A stretch of 19,166 nucleotides of DNA, taken from contig JBATEB010000130.1 of the NCBI GenBank assembly GCA_049663805.1, positions 1 to 19,166 on the forward strand. The letters are read 5' to 3'. The position numbers and the translations under genes are program-made. The DNA is from VBDM01 sp049663805 (GTDB taxonomy: Bacteria; Pseudomonadota; Gammaproteobacteria; Burkholderiales; SG8-39). Numbering within the stretch: the stretch's first letter is position 1; each line of letters begins with the position of its first letter. Shown in pieces: positions 6,618 to 14,388 of this stretch. The notes beneath the pieces were generated by a model. It worked only from the letters and a program-made list of their open reading frames with translations, made no database searches and was not told where the DNA came from.

Positions 6618-7744
6618 GCTCGGCCTTTCTTCACGATGTGGCCGCCCTCGCAGGCGAGCGTGCCGGCGAGGATCTCGTCCTCGCGGTCGATCTTCAACTC
6701 GCCGGTCTTGGCGTCGAGCATCAGGCCGGCCATGTTGAGCAGGTTCCTCGCGTAGAGCGCCGAGGCGTCCGAGGGCACGGTCGCGGGCAGGTTCTCCAGC
6801 CCGATCAGCTTGACGCCGTGCCTGACGACGATCTTGCCGCGCTCGATTCCCTCGACGTTGCCGCCCTGCTCGACGGCGAGGTCCACGATCACCGCGCCCG
6901 GCTTCATCGCCTTGACGGTCTCCTCGCGGATCAGCCTGGGTGCCGGGCGCCCCGGGATGAGCGCCGTGGTGACGACGACGTCGGCCTGCGTGGCGCGCTG
7001 GTGCACGGCTTCGGCCTGGCGCCGCATCCAGCCCTCGGGCATCGGCCGCGCGTAGCCGCCCTTGCCTTCGGCGATTTCGCGCTCCTCGTCGGTCTCGTAG
7101 GGCACGTCGACGAACTTGGCGCCGAGCGATTCGATCTGCTCCTTTACCGCCGGACGCACGTCGGACGCCTCGATCACGGCGCCGAGGCGCTTCGCGGTGG
7201 CGATCGCCTGCAAGCCGGCGACGCCCGCGCCCAGCACCAGCACGCGCGCCGCCTTCACCGTGCCCGCCGCGGTCATCAGCATGGGGAAAAAGCGGCCGGT
7301 CTCCGCCGCGGCGAGCACCACCGCCTTGTAGCCGGCGATGTTGGCCTGCGAGCTGAGGACGTCCATCGCCTGGCCGCGCGACACCGTGCGCGGCAGGTAT
7401 TCCATGGCGAAGCCGGTGACGCCCGTTTTCGCGATCGCCTCCAGGCCCGCGGCGTCGTAGGGGTCCAGGAGGCCGATGAGCACGCTGCCGCTTTTCAGGA
7501 ACGCGAGCTCGCTTTGCTGCGGGGCGCGCACCTTGAACACGATGTCGGCGTCGTACGCCTCCGCGGCCGACGCCACGATCTTCGCGCCCGCCTTCTGGTA
7601 CTCCGCGTCGGGAAAGCTCGCGCGCACGCCCGCGCCCGCCTGCACGCGCAGCTCGTGCCTGGCGGCGAGCTTCTTGACCGTCTCGGGGGTCGCGGCGACG
7701 CGCGTTTCGCCCGGACGCGTTTCGGCGGGGATGCCGATCTTCAT
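6614..7744 (-). CDS. pntAA: NAD(P) transhydrogenase subunit alpha-1 (NAD(H)-binding)
   Basis: A 376-residue soluble subunit of the AlaDH/PNT family. The N-terminal part starts MKIGIPAETRPGETRVAATP. RTVSRGQAMDVLSSQANIAG at 119-138 is the family signature, and the Rossmann glycine motif is LGAGVAG at 171-177, followed by EASDVRPAV. It binds NAD(H) on the cytoplasmic face and passes hydride to domain III of PntB. The start is ATG at 7744-7742, at the beginning of the family homology. It is the first gene of pntAA-pntAB-pntB and diverges from the cupin gene across a 135-bp gap. Confidence 0.96.
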   Translation of the reverse strand: MKIGIPAETRPGETRVAATPETVKKLAARHELRVQAGAGVRASFPDAEYQKAGAKIVASAAEAYDADIVFKVRAPQQSELAFLKSGSVLIGLLDPYDAAGLEAIAKTGVTGFAMEYLPRTVSRGQAMDVLSSQANIAGYKAVVLAAAETGRFFPMLMTAAGTVKAARVLVLGAGVAGLQAIATAKRLGAVIEASDVRPAVKEQIESLGAKFVDVPYETDEEREIAEGKGGYARPMPEGWMRRQAEAVHQRATQADVVVTTALIPGRPAPRLIREETVKAMKPGAVIVDLAVEQGGNVEGIERGKIVVRHGVKLIGLENLPATVPSDASALYARNLLNMAGLMLDAKTGELKIDREDEILAGTLACEGGHIVKKGRA

Positions 7745-7796
7745 GGAATTGTCTTGGTTTTCGCTTTTTTGCGGCGACGCGGCCGGAGGAACCCGG

Positions 7797-7825
7797 ATGA
7801 TACAACAGCGCCCCTCCGGTGACTA
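7797..7825 (-). promoter_or_regulatory. Weak candidate promoter for pntAA
   Basis: On the minus strand TAGTCA (7825-7820; 4 of 6 to TTGACA) and TATCAT (7802-7797; 5 of 6 to TATAAT) are 17 bp apart. It would start pntAA transcription about 45 nt upstream of its ATG. It overlaps the -35 region of the divergent cupin promoter. Pattern match only. Confidence 0.3.
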
Positions 7826-7846
7826 CGCGAGCCCGCCCCGTATAAT
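7819..7846 (+). promoter_or_regulatory. Candidate sigma-70 promoter for the cupin/ABC operon
   Basis: A perfect -10 hexamer TATAAT (7841-7846) stands out in GC-rich surroundings. A partial -35, GTGACT (7819-7824; 4 of 6 to TTGACA), is 16 bp upstream. Transcription would begin near 7853, about 27 nt before the cupin ATG, leaving room for the strong ribosome binding site. Confidence 0.55.
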
Positions 7847-7879
7847 CGGCGTCGGGCAGATCGCTCCAGGGAGGAAGTC

Positions 7880-8359
7880 ATGACGGTGAAAGTGCGGCGA
7901 GTGGTGACCGGCCACGACGGAAGCGGGCGGGCGATCGTCAAGATCGACGAGGTCGCGAAGAACATCGTGTCGAGCCGGCCGGGGGCCTCGGCCTGCGTGG
8001 TGTGGACGACCGACACGATTCCGGCGGACAACTCGGGCTCGAACGACGCGGGTCAGAAGAGCGTCGGCACCACGCTCCCCGGGGGCACGGTCTTCCGCAT
8101 CATCGAATTCTCCCCCGGGGTCGCGCCCCGCATGCACCGCACCGACTCGATCGACTACGCGGTGGTGCTCTCGGGGGAGATCGACATGGAGTTGGAGAAG
8201 GGTTCGGAGGTGCATCTCAGGGCCGGCGACGTGCTGGTACAGCGCGGCACCGTGCATAACTGGATCAACCGGGGAACGGCGCCCTGCGTCATGGCCTTCG
8301 TTCTCATCGACGCGAAGTCCGCCGTCGCCGGCGGAAAGGTGCTGGCTCCGCACGGTTAG
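7880..8359 (+). CDS. Cupin-domain protein
   Basis: A 159-residue single-domain cupin. The first cupin motif is MHRTDSIDYAVVLSGEIDME at 85-104, with H86 and D89 in place of the usual HxH. The second is GDVLVQRGTVHNWIN at 116-130, with H126 and N130. A metal site is therefore plausible but not complete by the textbook pattern. The start is ATG at 7880, with the strong site GGGAGGAAG just upstream (7869-7877) and a TATAAT promoter. It precedes an ABC importer by 69 bp on the same strand and may be the enzyme or sensor for the imported compound; that link is inference. No specific substrate can be named. Confidence 0.85.
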   Translation: MTVKVRRVVTGHDGSGRAIVKIDEVAKNIVSSRPGASACVVWTTDTIPADNSGSNDAGQKSVGTTLPGGTVFRIIEFSPGVAPRMHRTDSIDYAVVLSGEIDMELEKGSEVHLRAGDVLVQRGTVHNWINRGTAPCVMAFVLIDAKSAVAGGKVLAPHG

Positions 8360-8428
8360 TCCCGCTTTACAGCCGGCGGAGGAATAGGGCAATCTCTGCC
8401 TTCCGCCCGATGGAGTATCCGGCCCCCG

Positions 8429-9259
8429 ATGCCCGACCACGCTCCCAGCGCTTCCGCTGATCTGCTCGCCGCGCCGGCGCGGAGCGATCGGGCGTGGTGG
8501 CGCGTCGCGGCGGAGAACCTGTTTCCCTTCCTCGTCGTCGGCGCGCTGTGGGAGCTGGTCGCGCGGCTGGAAATCTTCCCGGCGCGGTTGTTCCCGGCGC
8601 TCGAGGACATCACCTCGACTTTCGCGCACCTCGCCGCATCCGGCGTCCTGCTGCATCACGCGCTCGAGACCATCGCGCGGCTCCTCGCCGGCTTCGCGCT
8701 CGCCGGAATCGCCGGCGTCGCGATCGGCATCGCGATGGGGCGCTCGCGCCGCGCCGAGGACCTCTTCCTGCCGCTCGTCAGCATCGGCGCCCCCATTCCC
8801 GGCCTCGCGTACGCGCCGCTGGTGATGCTGTGGTTCGGACTGGGCGACCTGCCGTGCGTCGTGCTGGTCGCCGTCGTCTCGGCCTTTCCCGTCATCATCA
8901 ACAGCTGGTCCGGGGTGAAGGCGGTGAAGGAGGTCTGGGTGCGCTCCGCGCAGGCGATGGGAGCGGACGACCCGCGGCTCTTCCGCAAGGTGATCCTGCC
9001 CGGGTCGCTGCCCTACGTGCTCACCGGGCTGCGGCTGGGGCTCGCGCAGGCCTGGCGCATCCTGGTGGCGGTCGAGATGCTGACCTCGGTGCAGTGGGGT
9101 ATGGGCTGGCTGATCTTCGGGGCGCGCGAATTCCTGGAGACCGACGTGATGCTCGCGGGCATCGCGGTGATCGGCATCATCGGCCTCGCTCTGGAAAAGC
9201 TGGTGTTCCAGCGGCTGGAGCAGTACACGGTGGTGCGCTGGGGAATGATGACCTCATGA
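8429..9259 (+). CDS. ABC importer permease 1 (SsuC/TauC-like)
   Basis: A 276-residue inner-membrane permease of the nitrate/sulfonate/taurine (SsuC/TauC) branch of the BPD-transporter family. The cytoplasmic loop that meets the ATPase is visible as RSAQAMGADDPRLFRKVILP followed by GSLPYVLTG, close to the consensus EAA motif. The hydrophilic N-terminus (about 30 residues) precedes the first helix. The start is ATG at 8429 with only a weak upstream purine run. The stop overlaps the next gene as ATGA, so the two permeases are probably made together as a heterodimer. Confidence 0.92.
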   Translation: MPDHAPSASADLLAAPARSDRAWWRVAAENLFPFLVVGALWELVARLEIFPARLFPALEDITSTFAHLAASGVLLHHALETIARLLAGFALAGIAGVAIGIAMGRSRRAEDLFLPLVSIGAPIPGLAYAPLVMLWFGLGDLPCVVLVAVVSAFPVIINSWSGVKAVKEVWVRSAQAMGADDPRLFRKVILPGSLPYVLTGLRLGLAQAWRILVAVEMLTSVQWGMGWLIFGAREFLETDVMLAGIAVIGIIGLALEKLVFQRLEQYTVVRWGMMTS

Positions 9260-10047
9260 ATCTCCCCCCGGACCGCGTCCGTTCCATTCGCCGCGGCGTG
9301 CTGACGCTGCTGGTCGCCGCCGCCGCCTACGAGGCGGCCGCGCGCTCGGGCGTGTTCGCGCAGGCGCTGCTGCCGACCCTGCCGGCGGTGGCGATGACTC
9401 TTGTGTCGATGCTCGCCGACGGCAGCATGCTGCACCATGCCTTCTATACGCTGTACCGGGTGCTCGCCGGCCTCGGGCTGGCGGTCGCGATCGGCCTGCC
9501 GCTCGGCATCCTGATGGCGCGCTTCCGGCCGGTCGAGCGCTTTTTCATGCCGCTCGTCTCGGTGCTCATGCCGATCCCGTCGCTCGCCTGGGTGCCGTTG
9601 TTCATCCTCTGGTTCGGACTGGGCAACGTCACCACGATCCTCGTCGTGTTCTACGCGGCCACCTTCCCGATGGTGCTCAACGTGTGGACCGGAGTGCGCT
9701 CGGTCAATCCGCTGTGGCTGCGCGCCGCCGGAGCCATGGGCGCGAACGGCCGCTCGATCTTCTGGAAGGTGATCGTCCCGGGCGCCTCGCCTTTGATCAT
9801 CACCGGAATCCGCCAGGCGTTCCTGCGCGCCTGGATCGCCGTGGTCGGCGCAGAAATGATCGCCGCGTCGGACTGGGGCCTCGGCTGGGTCATCTTCGAC
9901 GCCAAGGAGTTCCTGAACGCCGATATCATGCTCGCGTCGCTCGCGGTGATCGGCGCGATCGGCTTCGCGTTCGAGCGGCTCGTGTTCGGCTCGATGGAAC
10001 GCTCGACGGTCGTGCGCTGGGGCATGGTCCGTTCCGCGAAAACCTGA
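9256..10047 (+). CDS. ABC importer permease 2 (SsuC/TauC-like)
   Basis: A 263-residue permease paralogous to its neighbour: both share the pattern LVSVLMPIPSLAWVPLFILW (here) and LVSIGAPIPGLAYAPLVMLW (upstream gene). The EAA-type loop is RAAGAMGANGRSIFWKVIVP followed by GASPLIITG. The start is ATG at 9256, overlapping the preceding stop as ATGA. The frame is open further upstream, but that is a shadow of permease 1. It ends 2 bp before the ATPase start. Two distinct permeases in one SsuABC-type operon indicate a heterodimeric channel, whereas SsuC and TauC usually form homodimers. Confidence 0.92.
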   Translation: MNLPPDRVRSIRRGVLTLLVAAAAYEAAARSGVFAQALLPTLPAVAMTLVSMLADGSMLHHAFYTLYRVLAGLGLAVAIGLPLGILMARFRPVERFFMPLVSVLMPIPSLAWVPLFILWFGLGNVTTILVVFYAATFPMVLNVWTGVRSVNPLWLRAAGAMGANGRSIFWKVIVPGASPLIITGIRQAFLRAWIAVVGAEMIAASDWGLGWVIFDAKEFLNADIMLASLAVIGAIGFAFERLVFGSMERSTVVRWGMVRSAKT

Positions 10048-10049
10048 CC

Positions 10050-10814
10050 ATGCGGCACATCGAAGTCCGCGACGTCAGCCTCGTCTACGACACGCCGGCC
10101 GGCAGGGTGCAGGGGCTGGACCGCGTCAGCTTCGACCTCGCGGCCTCCGAGTTCCTGTGCATCGTGGGCCCCAGCGGCTGCGGCAAGACGACGCTGCTCA
10201 ACGCCATCGCCGGATTCATCGCGCCGGCTTCCGGTGAAATCCGCATCGGCGGGCAGCCGATCAACGGCGCAGGCCTCGACCGCGGCGTCGTGTTCCAGGA
10301 TTTCGCGCAATTGTTTCCGTGGCGCACGGCGCTGGGCAACGTCGCCTTCGGCCTGGAGATGAAGGGCGTGGCCAGGGCCGAGCGCGAGGCGATCGCGCTC
10401 GAGCAACTGAAGCTGGTGAAGCTCGAGAAGTTCGCCCACGCCTACCCGCACCACCTCTCCGGGGGCATGCAGCAGCGCGTCGCCATCGCGCGGGCCCTGG
10501 CATACAATCCCGGCGTGCTGCTGATGGACGAGCCGTTCGCCGCGCTCGACGCGATGACGCGCGAGGAGATGCAGCGGCTGCTCGCGGAAGTCTGGCGCGC
10601 GACCCGCAAGACGATCATCTACGTCACGCACAACGTCGCCGAGGCAGTCTACCTCGCCGACCGGGTCATCGTCATGACGCCGCATCCCGGGCGGATCAGG
10701 ACCGAGGTGCGCATCGGGCTGCCGCGCCCGCGCGACCCGCTCGAGGGCGCTTTCGTCGAGCAGCAGAAGCAGCTCTTGCACCATCTCAGCGCACCGGCGG
10801 CGAGCGCCGGATGA
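10050..10814 (+). CDS. ABC importer ATPase (SsuB/TauB-like)
   Basis: A 254-residue ATP-binding subunit with every catalytic element: Walker A GPSGCGKTT at 40-48, Q-loop glutamine at 83 (VFQDFAQLFPW), signature LSGGMQQR at 136-143, Walker B VLLMDEP at 156-162, D-loop ALD, and switch histidine H194 (YVTHNVAEA). It belongs to the nitrate/sulfonate/taurine ATPase subfamily. The start is ATG at 10050, 2 bp after the preceding stop; the longer open frame upstream is a shadow of permease 2. It drives import through the two permeases. Confidence 0.95.
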   Translation: MRHIEVRDVSLVYDTPAGRVQGLDRVSFDLAASEFLCIVGPSGCGKTTLLNAIAGFIAPASGEIRIGGQPINGAGLDRGVVFQDFAQLFPWRTALGNVAFGLEMKGVARAEREAIALEQLKLVKLEKFAHAYPHHLSGGMQQRVAIARALAYNPGVLLMDEPFAALDAMTREEMQRLLAEVWRATRKTIIYVTHNVAEAVYLADRVIVMTPHPGRIRTEVRIGLPRPRDPLEGAFVEQQKQLLHHLSAPAASAG

Positions 10815-10842
10815 TTGGACCATCACCAAAGGAGGACAGACC

Positions 10843-11829
10843 ATGAGCAATCGCAACGCGGAAATGAGCCGTCGCCGGTTCCTGTCGGCTTCCGGAGCCG
10901 GCGTATTGGCCCTGGGGCTGGGCCCCCGGGCGTTCGCGGCGGACGTCCTGCGCCAGGGCTACCAGACCAACATGTGGGGCATGCCGACCTACTACCTGAT
11001 GCACTCGGGCTACCTGCAGAAGCACGGCATCAAGGCCGAGGACTTCCCGGTGTCCTCCGGCAACCTGACCATGCAGCAGATGGTCGCGCGCCAGGTCGAT
11101 ATGGGCACGTATGCGGGACCGTCGTTCATCATCGGCCACGCGCGCGGCGGCCTGGTCGCGATCGCCGTCATCGAGCACGTCGGCAAGACCACCCGCGTCA
11201 TGGCGCGCAAGGATCTCGGCATCACGAAAGTGGAGCAGCTGCGCGGGAAGAAAGTCGCCAACCTGTCCGGCTCGTCGATCGGCAACATCTTCGTCGACCA
11301 GATCGCGCCCATGCACGGACTGAAGAAAGGCGACTACCAGGAAGTGCGCATGAACGTTCCCGACATGGTCGCCGCGCTCTCGGCGAAGACCGTCGACGCG
11401 ATGGTCAACGTCGAACCGTACAACTCCATCGCGGAAGCCGACGGCATCGCCACCACGATCATGAATTTCTACAGCGTCGACAAGATGCCGGTGTTCATGG
11501 CGGCCACCCCCGAGTTCGTGGACAAGAACCCCGACACCGTGGTCGCCTACCTGAAGGCCTGGCTCGACGTCGGGCGCGACTTCAAGCAGAACCCCGGGAA
11601 GGTCGCCGATGTCCTCTACGGCTTCTACACCTCGAAGGGCTACAAGATGTCGCGCGAGACCCTGACCAAGGCGATCGCCACCATTGAGGTCAATCCGGAT
11701 TTTCCGGCCGATCTGAGGCCGTACATGCAGGAGCAGGCCGAGGTGCTGCTCAAGGCGAAGAAGATCAAGGCGATCCCCGACTGGGGCAAGGCGCTGCGGC
11801 CGGAGTTCATGAAACGCGCGGGAGGCTAG
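10843..11829 (+). CDS. ABC importer substrate-binding protein (NMT1/SsuA-like, Tat signal)
   Basis: A 328-residue periplasmic binding protein of the NMT1/SsuA/TauA fold. The N-terminus carries a twin-arginine-type signal (SRRRFLSAS at 9-17), a hydrophobic stretch and a cleavage site near AFAA-D at 31-34, so it is probably exported folded. A very good ribosome binding site (AAAGGAGG, about 10828-10835) precedes the ATG, better than for the membrane genes, as expected for a protein made in excess. The gene ends the operon cupin-permease-permease-ATPase-binding protein. The ligand cannot be read from sequence: sulfonates, taurine, nitrate, aromatic acids and pyrimidine precursors are all served by this family. 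Confidence 0.9.
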   Translation: MSNRNAEMSRRRFLSASGAGVLALGLGPRAFAADVLRQGYQTNMWGMPTYYLMHSGYLQKHGIKAEDFPVSSGNLTMQQMVARQVDMGTYAGPSFIIGHARGGLVAIAVIEHVGKTTRVMARKDLGITKVEQLRGKKVANLSGSSIGNIFVDQIAPMHGLKKGDYQEVRMNVPDMVAALSAKTVDAMVNVEPYNSIAEADGIATTIMNFYSVDKMPVFMAATPEFVDKNPDTVVAYLKAWLDVGRDFKQNPGKVADVLYGFYTSKGYKMSRETLTKAIATIEVNPDFPADLRPYMQEQAEVLLKAKKIKAIPDWGKALRPEFMKRAGG

Positions 11830-11849
11830 CGCGCATCCGGCCCAAGCGG

Positions 11850-11872
11850 CGCGCCGCGGTTCGGGCGGCGCG
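11850..11872 (+). terminator. Hairpin after the ABC importer operon (terminator without clear U-tract)
   Basis: An 8-bp perfect GC stem, CGCGCCGC (11850-11857) and GCGGCGCG (11865-11872), with the loop GGTTCGG, lies 20 bp after the binding-protein stop. No T-run follows, so it may act with Rho or only stabilise the 3' end. Confidence 0.35.
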
Positions 11873-11931
11873 TCCGCGCCGGACGTTCCGCCGGGAGCGC
11901 TCAGCTGACGCATTCCCACGGACGTTCGAAT

Positions 11932-12033
11932 ATGAGCGACCAGGTAGGGTCACGTCCCGCGGTGGTCGCGCAATTGACCTACATCAAGCCAGCGCCGGAT
12001 GGCCGGCGCAACATAGCCCAACTGAAGGCGTAG
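11932..12033 (+). CDS. Possible 33-aa ORF upstream of the DUF6448 gene, unrecognised
   Basis: ATG at 11932 opens a 33-codon frame (M-S-D-Q-V-G-S-R-P-A-V-V-A-Q-L-T-Y-I-K-P and on), ending in TAG 12 bp before the ATG of the DUF6448 gene. No strong ribosome binding site is present. It may be a leader peptide, a remnant of a longer gene, or chance. I recognise no family. Confidence 0.2.
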   Translation: MSDQVGSRPAVVAQLTYIKPAPDGRRNIAQLKA

Positions 12034-12045
12034 GGGGTATCCATC

Positions 12046-12756
12046 ATGCGGAATTGGATGTCTGCGCGACGAACCCAGACAGTGCTTGCGATCGGTTTGC
12101 TTGGTATGGAGCACGTGGCGGCCCAGCTGTTCGGTGTCGATCTGTTGCCCGGTCTCGGTACGGAGACCGGGTTGCTTTTGCTTTGGGGCATCGGCCATTG
12201 CGATACATTGGATGGGCCGCTCGTGACGCTCGCGAAGAAGGCGCTCGAGGAAAAGAACGTGAATCTGGTGCTGCCGTGGGTGCGCCCGGAAGACGCCGAC
12301 GAAATCCGTCATGCATTCGATCACGCACAGGCCGTTCGCGATCTCGGTCCGAAAGCGCGTTCGCTGGCCGATCGGCACTTCTTCGAGACGCTCGTGCGCA
12401 TACATCGAGCCGGAGAAGGTGCGCCGTTTACGGGGTTGAAACCGGCAGGCCTCGACCTGGGGCCTGCAGTGCCGGCCGCGGATCGCGCGCTGAAAACCGG
12501 CTCGCCGGACGCGGTGGTCGAGCTGCTGGCAGACGCGGTGAGCGCCGGCGTGCATGGGCGCTTCCACGCAGCGGCACAGAGGCAGGCCTTCGATCCAAAC
12601 GACGTGGCGGCCGGCCGGAAATATGTCGAAGCCTATGTGCCGTACGTGCACTACGTCGAACGGCTCTGGGAAGCGGCGACCGGGGCGGCGCACGGCCATT
12701 ACACCGAGCACGTACCGCAGCCGCGTCAAAGCGAACACGCGGCGCATCATCACTGA
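12046..12756 (+). CDS. DUF6448 family protein
   Basis: A 236-residue protein matching the DUF6448 pattern: HCDTLDGPLV at 51-60, KKALEEKNVNLVLPWV at 64-79, FFETLVRIHRAGEGAPFTGL at 112-131, and RKYVEAYVPYVHYVERL at 191-207. No biochemical role is established for this family. Residues 11-49 are hydrophobic and could be a signal or anchor, placing HCDT at the start of the mature part. The C-terminus is histidine-rich (HGHYTEH, HAAHHH), which with H51, C52 and H120 suggests metal binding; that is inference. The start is ATG at 12046 after AGGGGG; ATG at 12058 is an alternative. It converges with the Opu gene and stands alone. Confidence 0.88.
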   Translation: MRNWMSARRTQTVLAIGLLGMEHVAAQLFGVDLLPGLGTETGLLLLWGIGHCDTLDGPLVTLAKKALEEKNVNLVLPWVRPEDADEIRHAFDHAQAVRDLGPKARSLADRHFFETLVRIHRAGEGAPFTGLKPAGLDLGPAVPAADRALKTGSPDAVVELLADAVSAGVHGRFHAAAQRQAFDPNDVAAGRKYVEAYVPYVHYVERLWEAATGAAHGHYTEHVPQPRQSEHAAHHH

Positions 12757-12873
12757 GCCGGACCTGCCCTACTTCGCGCTGCATCGGCTTGGGACACGAT
12801 CTGTACAGAGCAGGGCGCCATTGCCCTAAAGCCCCCGTATTACCGCCGCCGCTTAATCCACCCGGGAAATCCC

Positions 12874-14388
12874 TTACGTACGCCCCCTCGCCCGCGCCAT
12901 CCAGCCGAATTGCCGTTCGCCGATCTCGAACACCCCCTGAATCAGCAGCGCGAGCGCCGCGGCGGGTATCGCGCCCGCGAGCAGCGTGACGTTGTCGTTC
13001 AGCGCGAGCCCCGAGGCGATGCGCTCGCCGTAACCCCCCGCGCCGATGAAGGCGGCGATGGTGGCGGTGCCGACGTTGATCACCGCCGAGGTCTTGATGC
13101 CGGCGAGGATGGAAGGCAGCGCGAGCGGGATTTCGATGCGCCACAGGCGCTCGCGCGAGGGAAGCCCGAGCGCCATCGCCGCCTGGCGCATGCCGCGGAC
13201 GATGCCGGTAAGCCCGGTACAGGTGTTGCGAACAATCGGCAGCAGCGCGTAGAGGAAAAGCGCGACAAGCGCCGGCCACGTGCCGATCGTGCCCGTCAGC
13301 GCGATCAGGAACGCGAACAGGGCGAGCGACGGGATCGTCTGGATCACGCCCACGACACCGAGGATGAGCTGCTCGGCCCTCGGCACTTTCGCCGCCGCCA
13401 CTCCGAGCGGCACTCCGAGCGCGATGCTCGCCGCGAGCGAGGCGAACACCAGCAGCAGGTGCTCGCGCGTCAGGCGCGCGAAATCCGGGCCGAACAGCAC
13501 GCTGAAAAAACTCCGCTCGGTCGAGGGCCTCGGCCTGCCTTCCGAATCGAGCAGCGCGGCGGCTTCGGCGAAGCTGCGCTTCCCGATCTCCGCCGCGGCG
13601 TTCATGCCGATCATGCGGCGCTCGTCGATCCGGCCTTCGAGGCGTTGCAGCGCGCGCCAGGCTTCGGGAAAGCGCTTCGGCAGGTCGAGCCGGTAGAGCA
13701 GCACCGCGTCGTAGCGCGGAAAGAATCCCCGGTCGTCCTCGAGCACGCGCAAGGCGTAGCGCTCGATCTTGGCGTCGGTCGAATAGACGTCCATCACGTC
13801 GATCTTCGCGGCGGCGATCGCCTCGTAGGCGAGGCCGTGATCGAGGCCGGAAGGCGTCGCGAACGGCAGCCGGTACGCGACCTTCAATCCCGGCCAGCCG
13901 TCGGCGCGGCCGAGGAACTCCTGCGAGAGGCCGAGCCTCAGCCCCGGATGCTTCGCAAGATCGGCGAGCGTGCCGATACCAAGCGCCTGCGCGCGCATCT
14001 CGGTCATCGCGAGCGCGTAGCTGTTGTTGAAGCCCAGGCGCACGGCGACGCCCAGGCCTTCGGGCGCGAGCGCGCGGTTCAGCTCGTCGACGCCGGGGGT
14101 GCCGTCGAGCTTGAGGATCTCCTTTGCGATGGTGCCGGTGTACTCGGGATAGAGGTCGATCGAGCCGGCTTTCAGCGCGGCGAACACGATCCCGGTGTTG
14201 CCCAGGCCCGGCTTGTGCTCGACCGCCGTGATTCCTTCGACCTTCCGCTTCAGCACTTCGCCCAGGATGTAGGACTCGGTGAAGCGCTTGGAGCCGATGC
14301 GCAAAGTGTCGCCGAACGCCGAGTGGGCGTTCCACGTCAGCCCGACCATCACGGCGGTAGTTAGAAAGCGTCCCGATGGAAAGCTCAC
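12874..14388 (-). CDS. Fused osmoprotectant-type ABC importer: binding protein + permease
   Basis: A 504-residue fusion of the Opu/YehYZ family. A signal peptide (about 1-26, ending HSAFG) leads to a ProX/OpuBC-like binding domain (about 27-290) with GSKRFTESYILGEVLKRK, HKPGLGNTGIVFAALKAGSI and DLYPEYTGTI. A permease domain (about 305-495) follows, with LRNT-like IVRNTCTGLTGI, EAA loop RQAAMALGLPSRERLWRIEI and PSILAGIKTSAVINVGTATI. Such systems carry glycine betaine, choline or related osmolytes. The start is set at GTG 14388-14386 because it overlaps the AbiEii stop as GTGA and directly precedes the signal peptide; an ATG at 14442 in frame would lie deep inside abiEii. No partner ATPase is adjacent, which is unusual. 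Confidence 0.9.
   Translation of the reverse strand: MSFPSGRFLTTAVMVGLTWNAHSAFGDTLRIGSKRFTESYILGEVLKRKVEGITAVEHKPGLGNTGIVFAALKAGSIDLYPEYTGTIAKEILKLDGTPGVDELNRALAPEGLGVAVRLGFNNSYALAMTEMRAQALGIGTLADLAKHPGLRLGLSQEFLGRADGWPGLKVAYRLPFATPSGLDHGLAYEAIAAAKIDVMDVYSTDAKIERYALRVLEDDRGFFPRYDAVLLYRLDLPKRFPEAWRALQRLEGRIDERRMIGMNAAAEIGKRSFAEAAALLDSEGRPRPSTERSFFSVLFGPDFARLTREHLLLVFASLAASIALGVPLGVAAAKVPRAEQLILGVVGVIQTIPSLALFAFLIALTGTIGTWPALVALFLYALLPIVRNTCTGLTGIVRGMRQAAMALGLPSRERLWRIEIPLALPSILAGIKTSAVINVGTATIAAFIGAGGYGERIASGLALNDNVTLLAGAIPAAALALLIQGVFEIGERQFGWMARARGRT

Noticed and set aside
6638..7822. 394-codon plus-strand frame opposite pntAA
   Set aside because: Antisense shadow; no recognisable domain.
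12806..12830. Small stem AGGGC/GCCCT between the DUF6448 and Opu genes as a shared terminator
   Set aside because: Only 5 bp of stem and no T-run on either strand; too weak to annotate.
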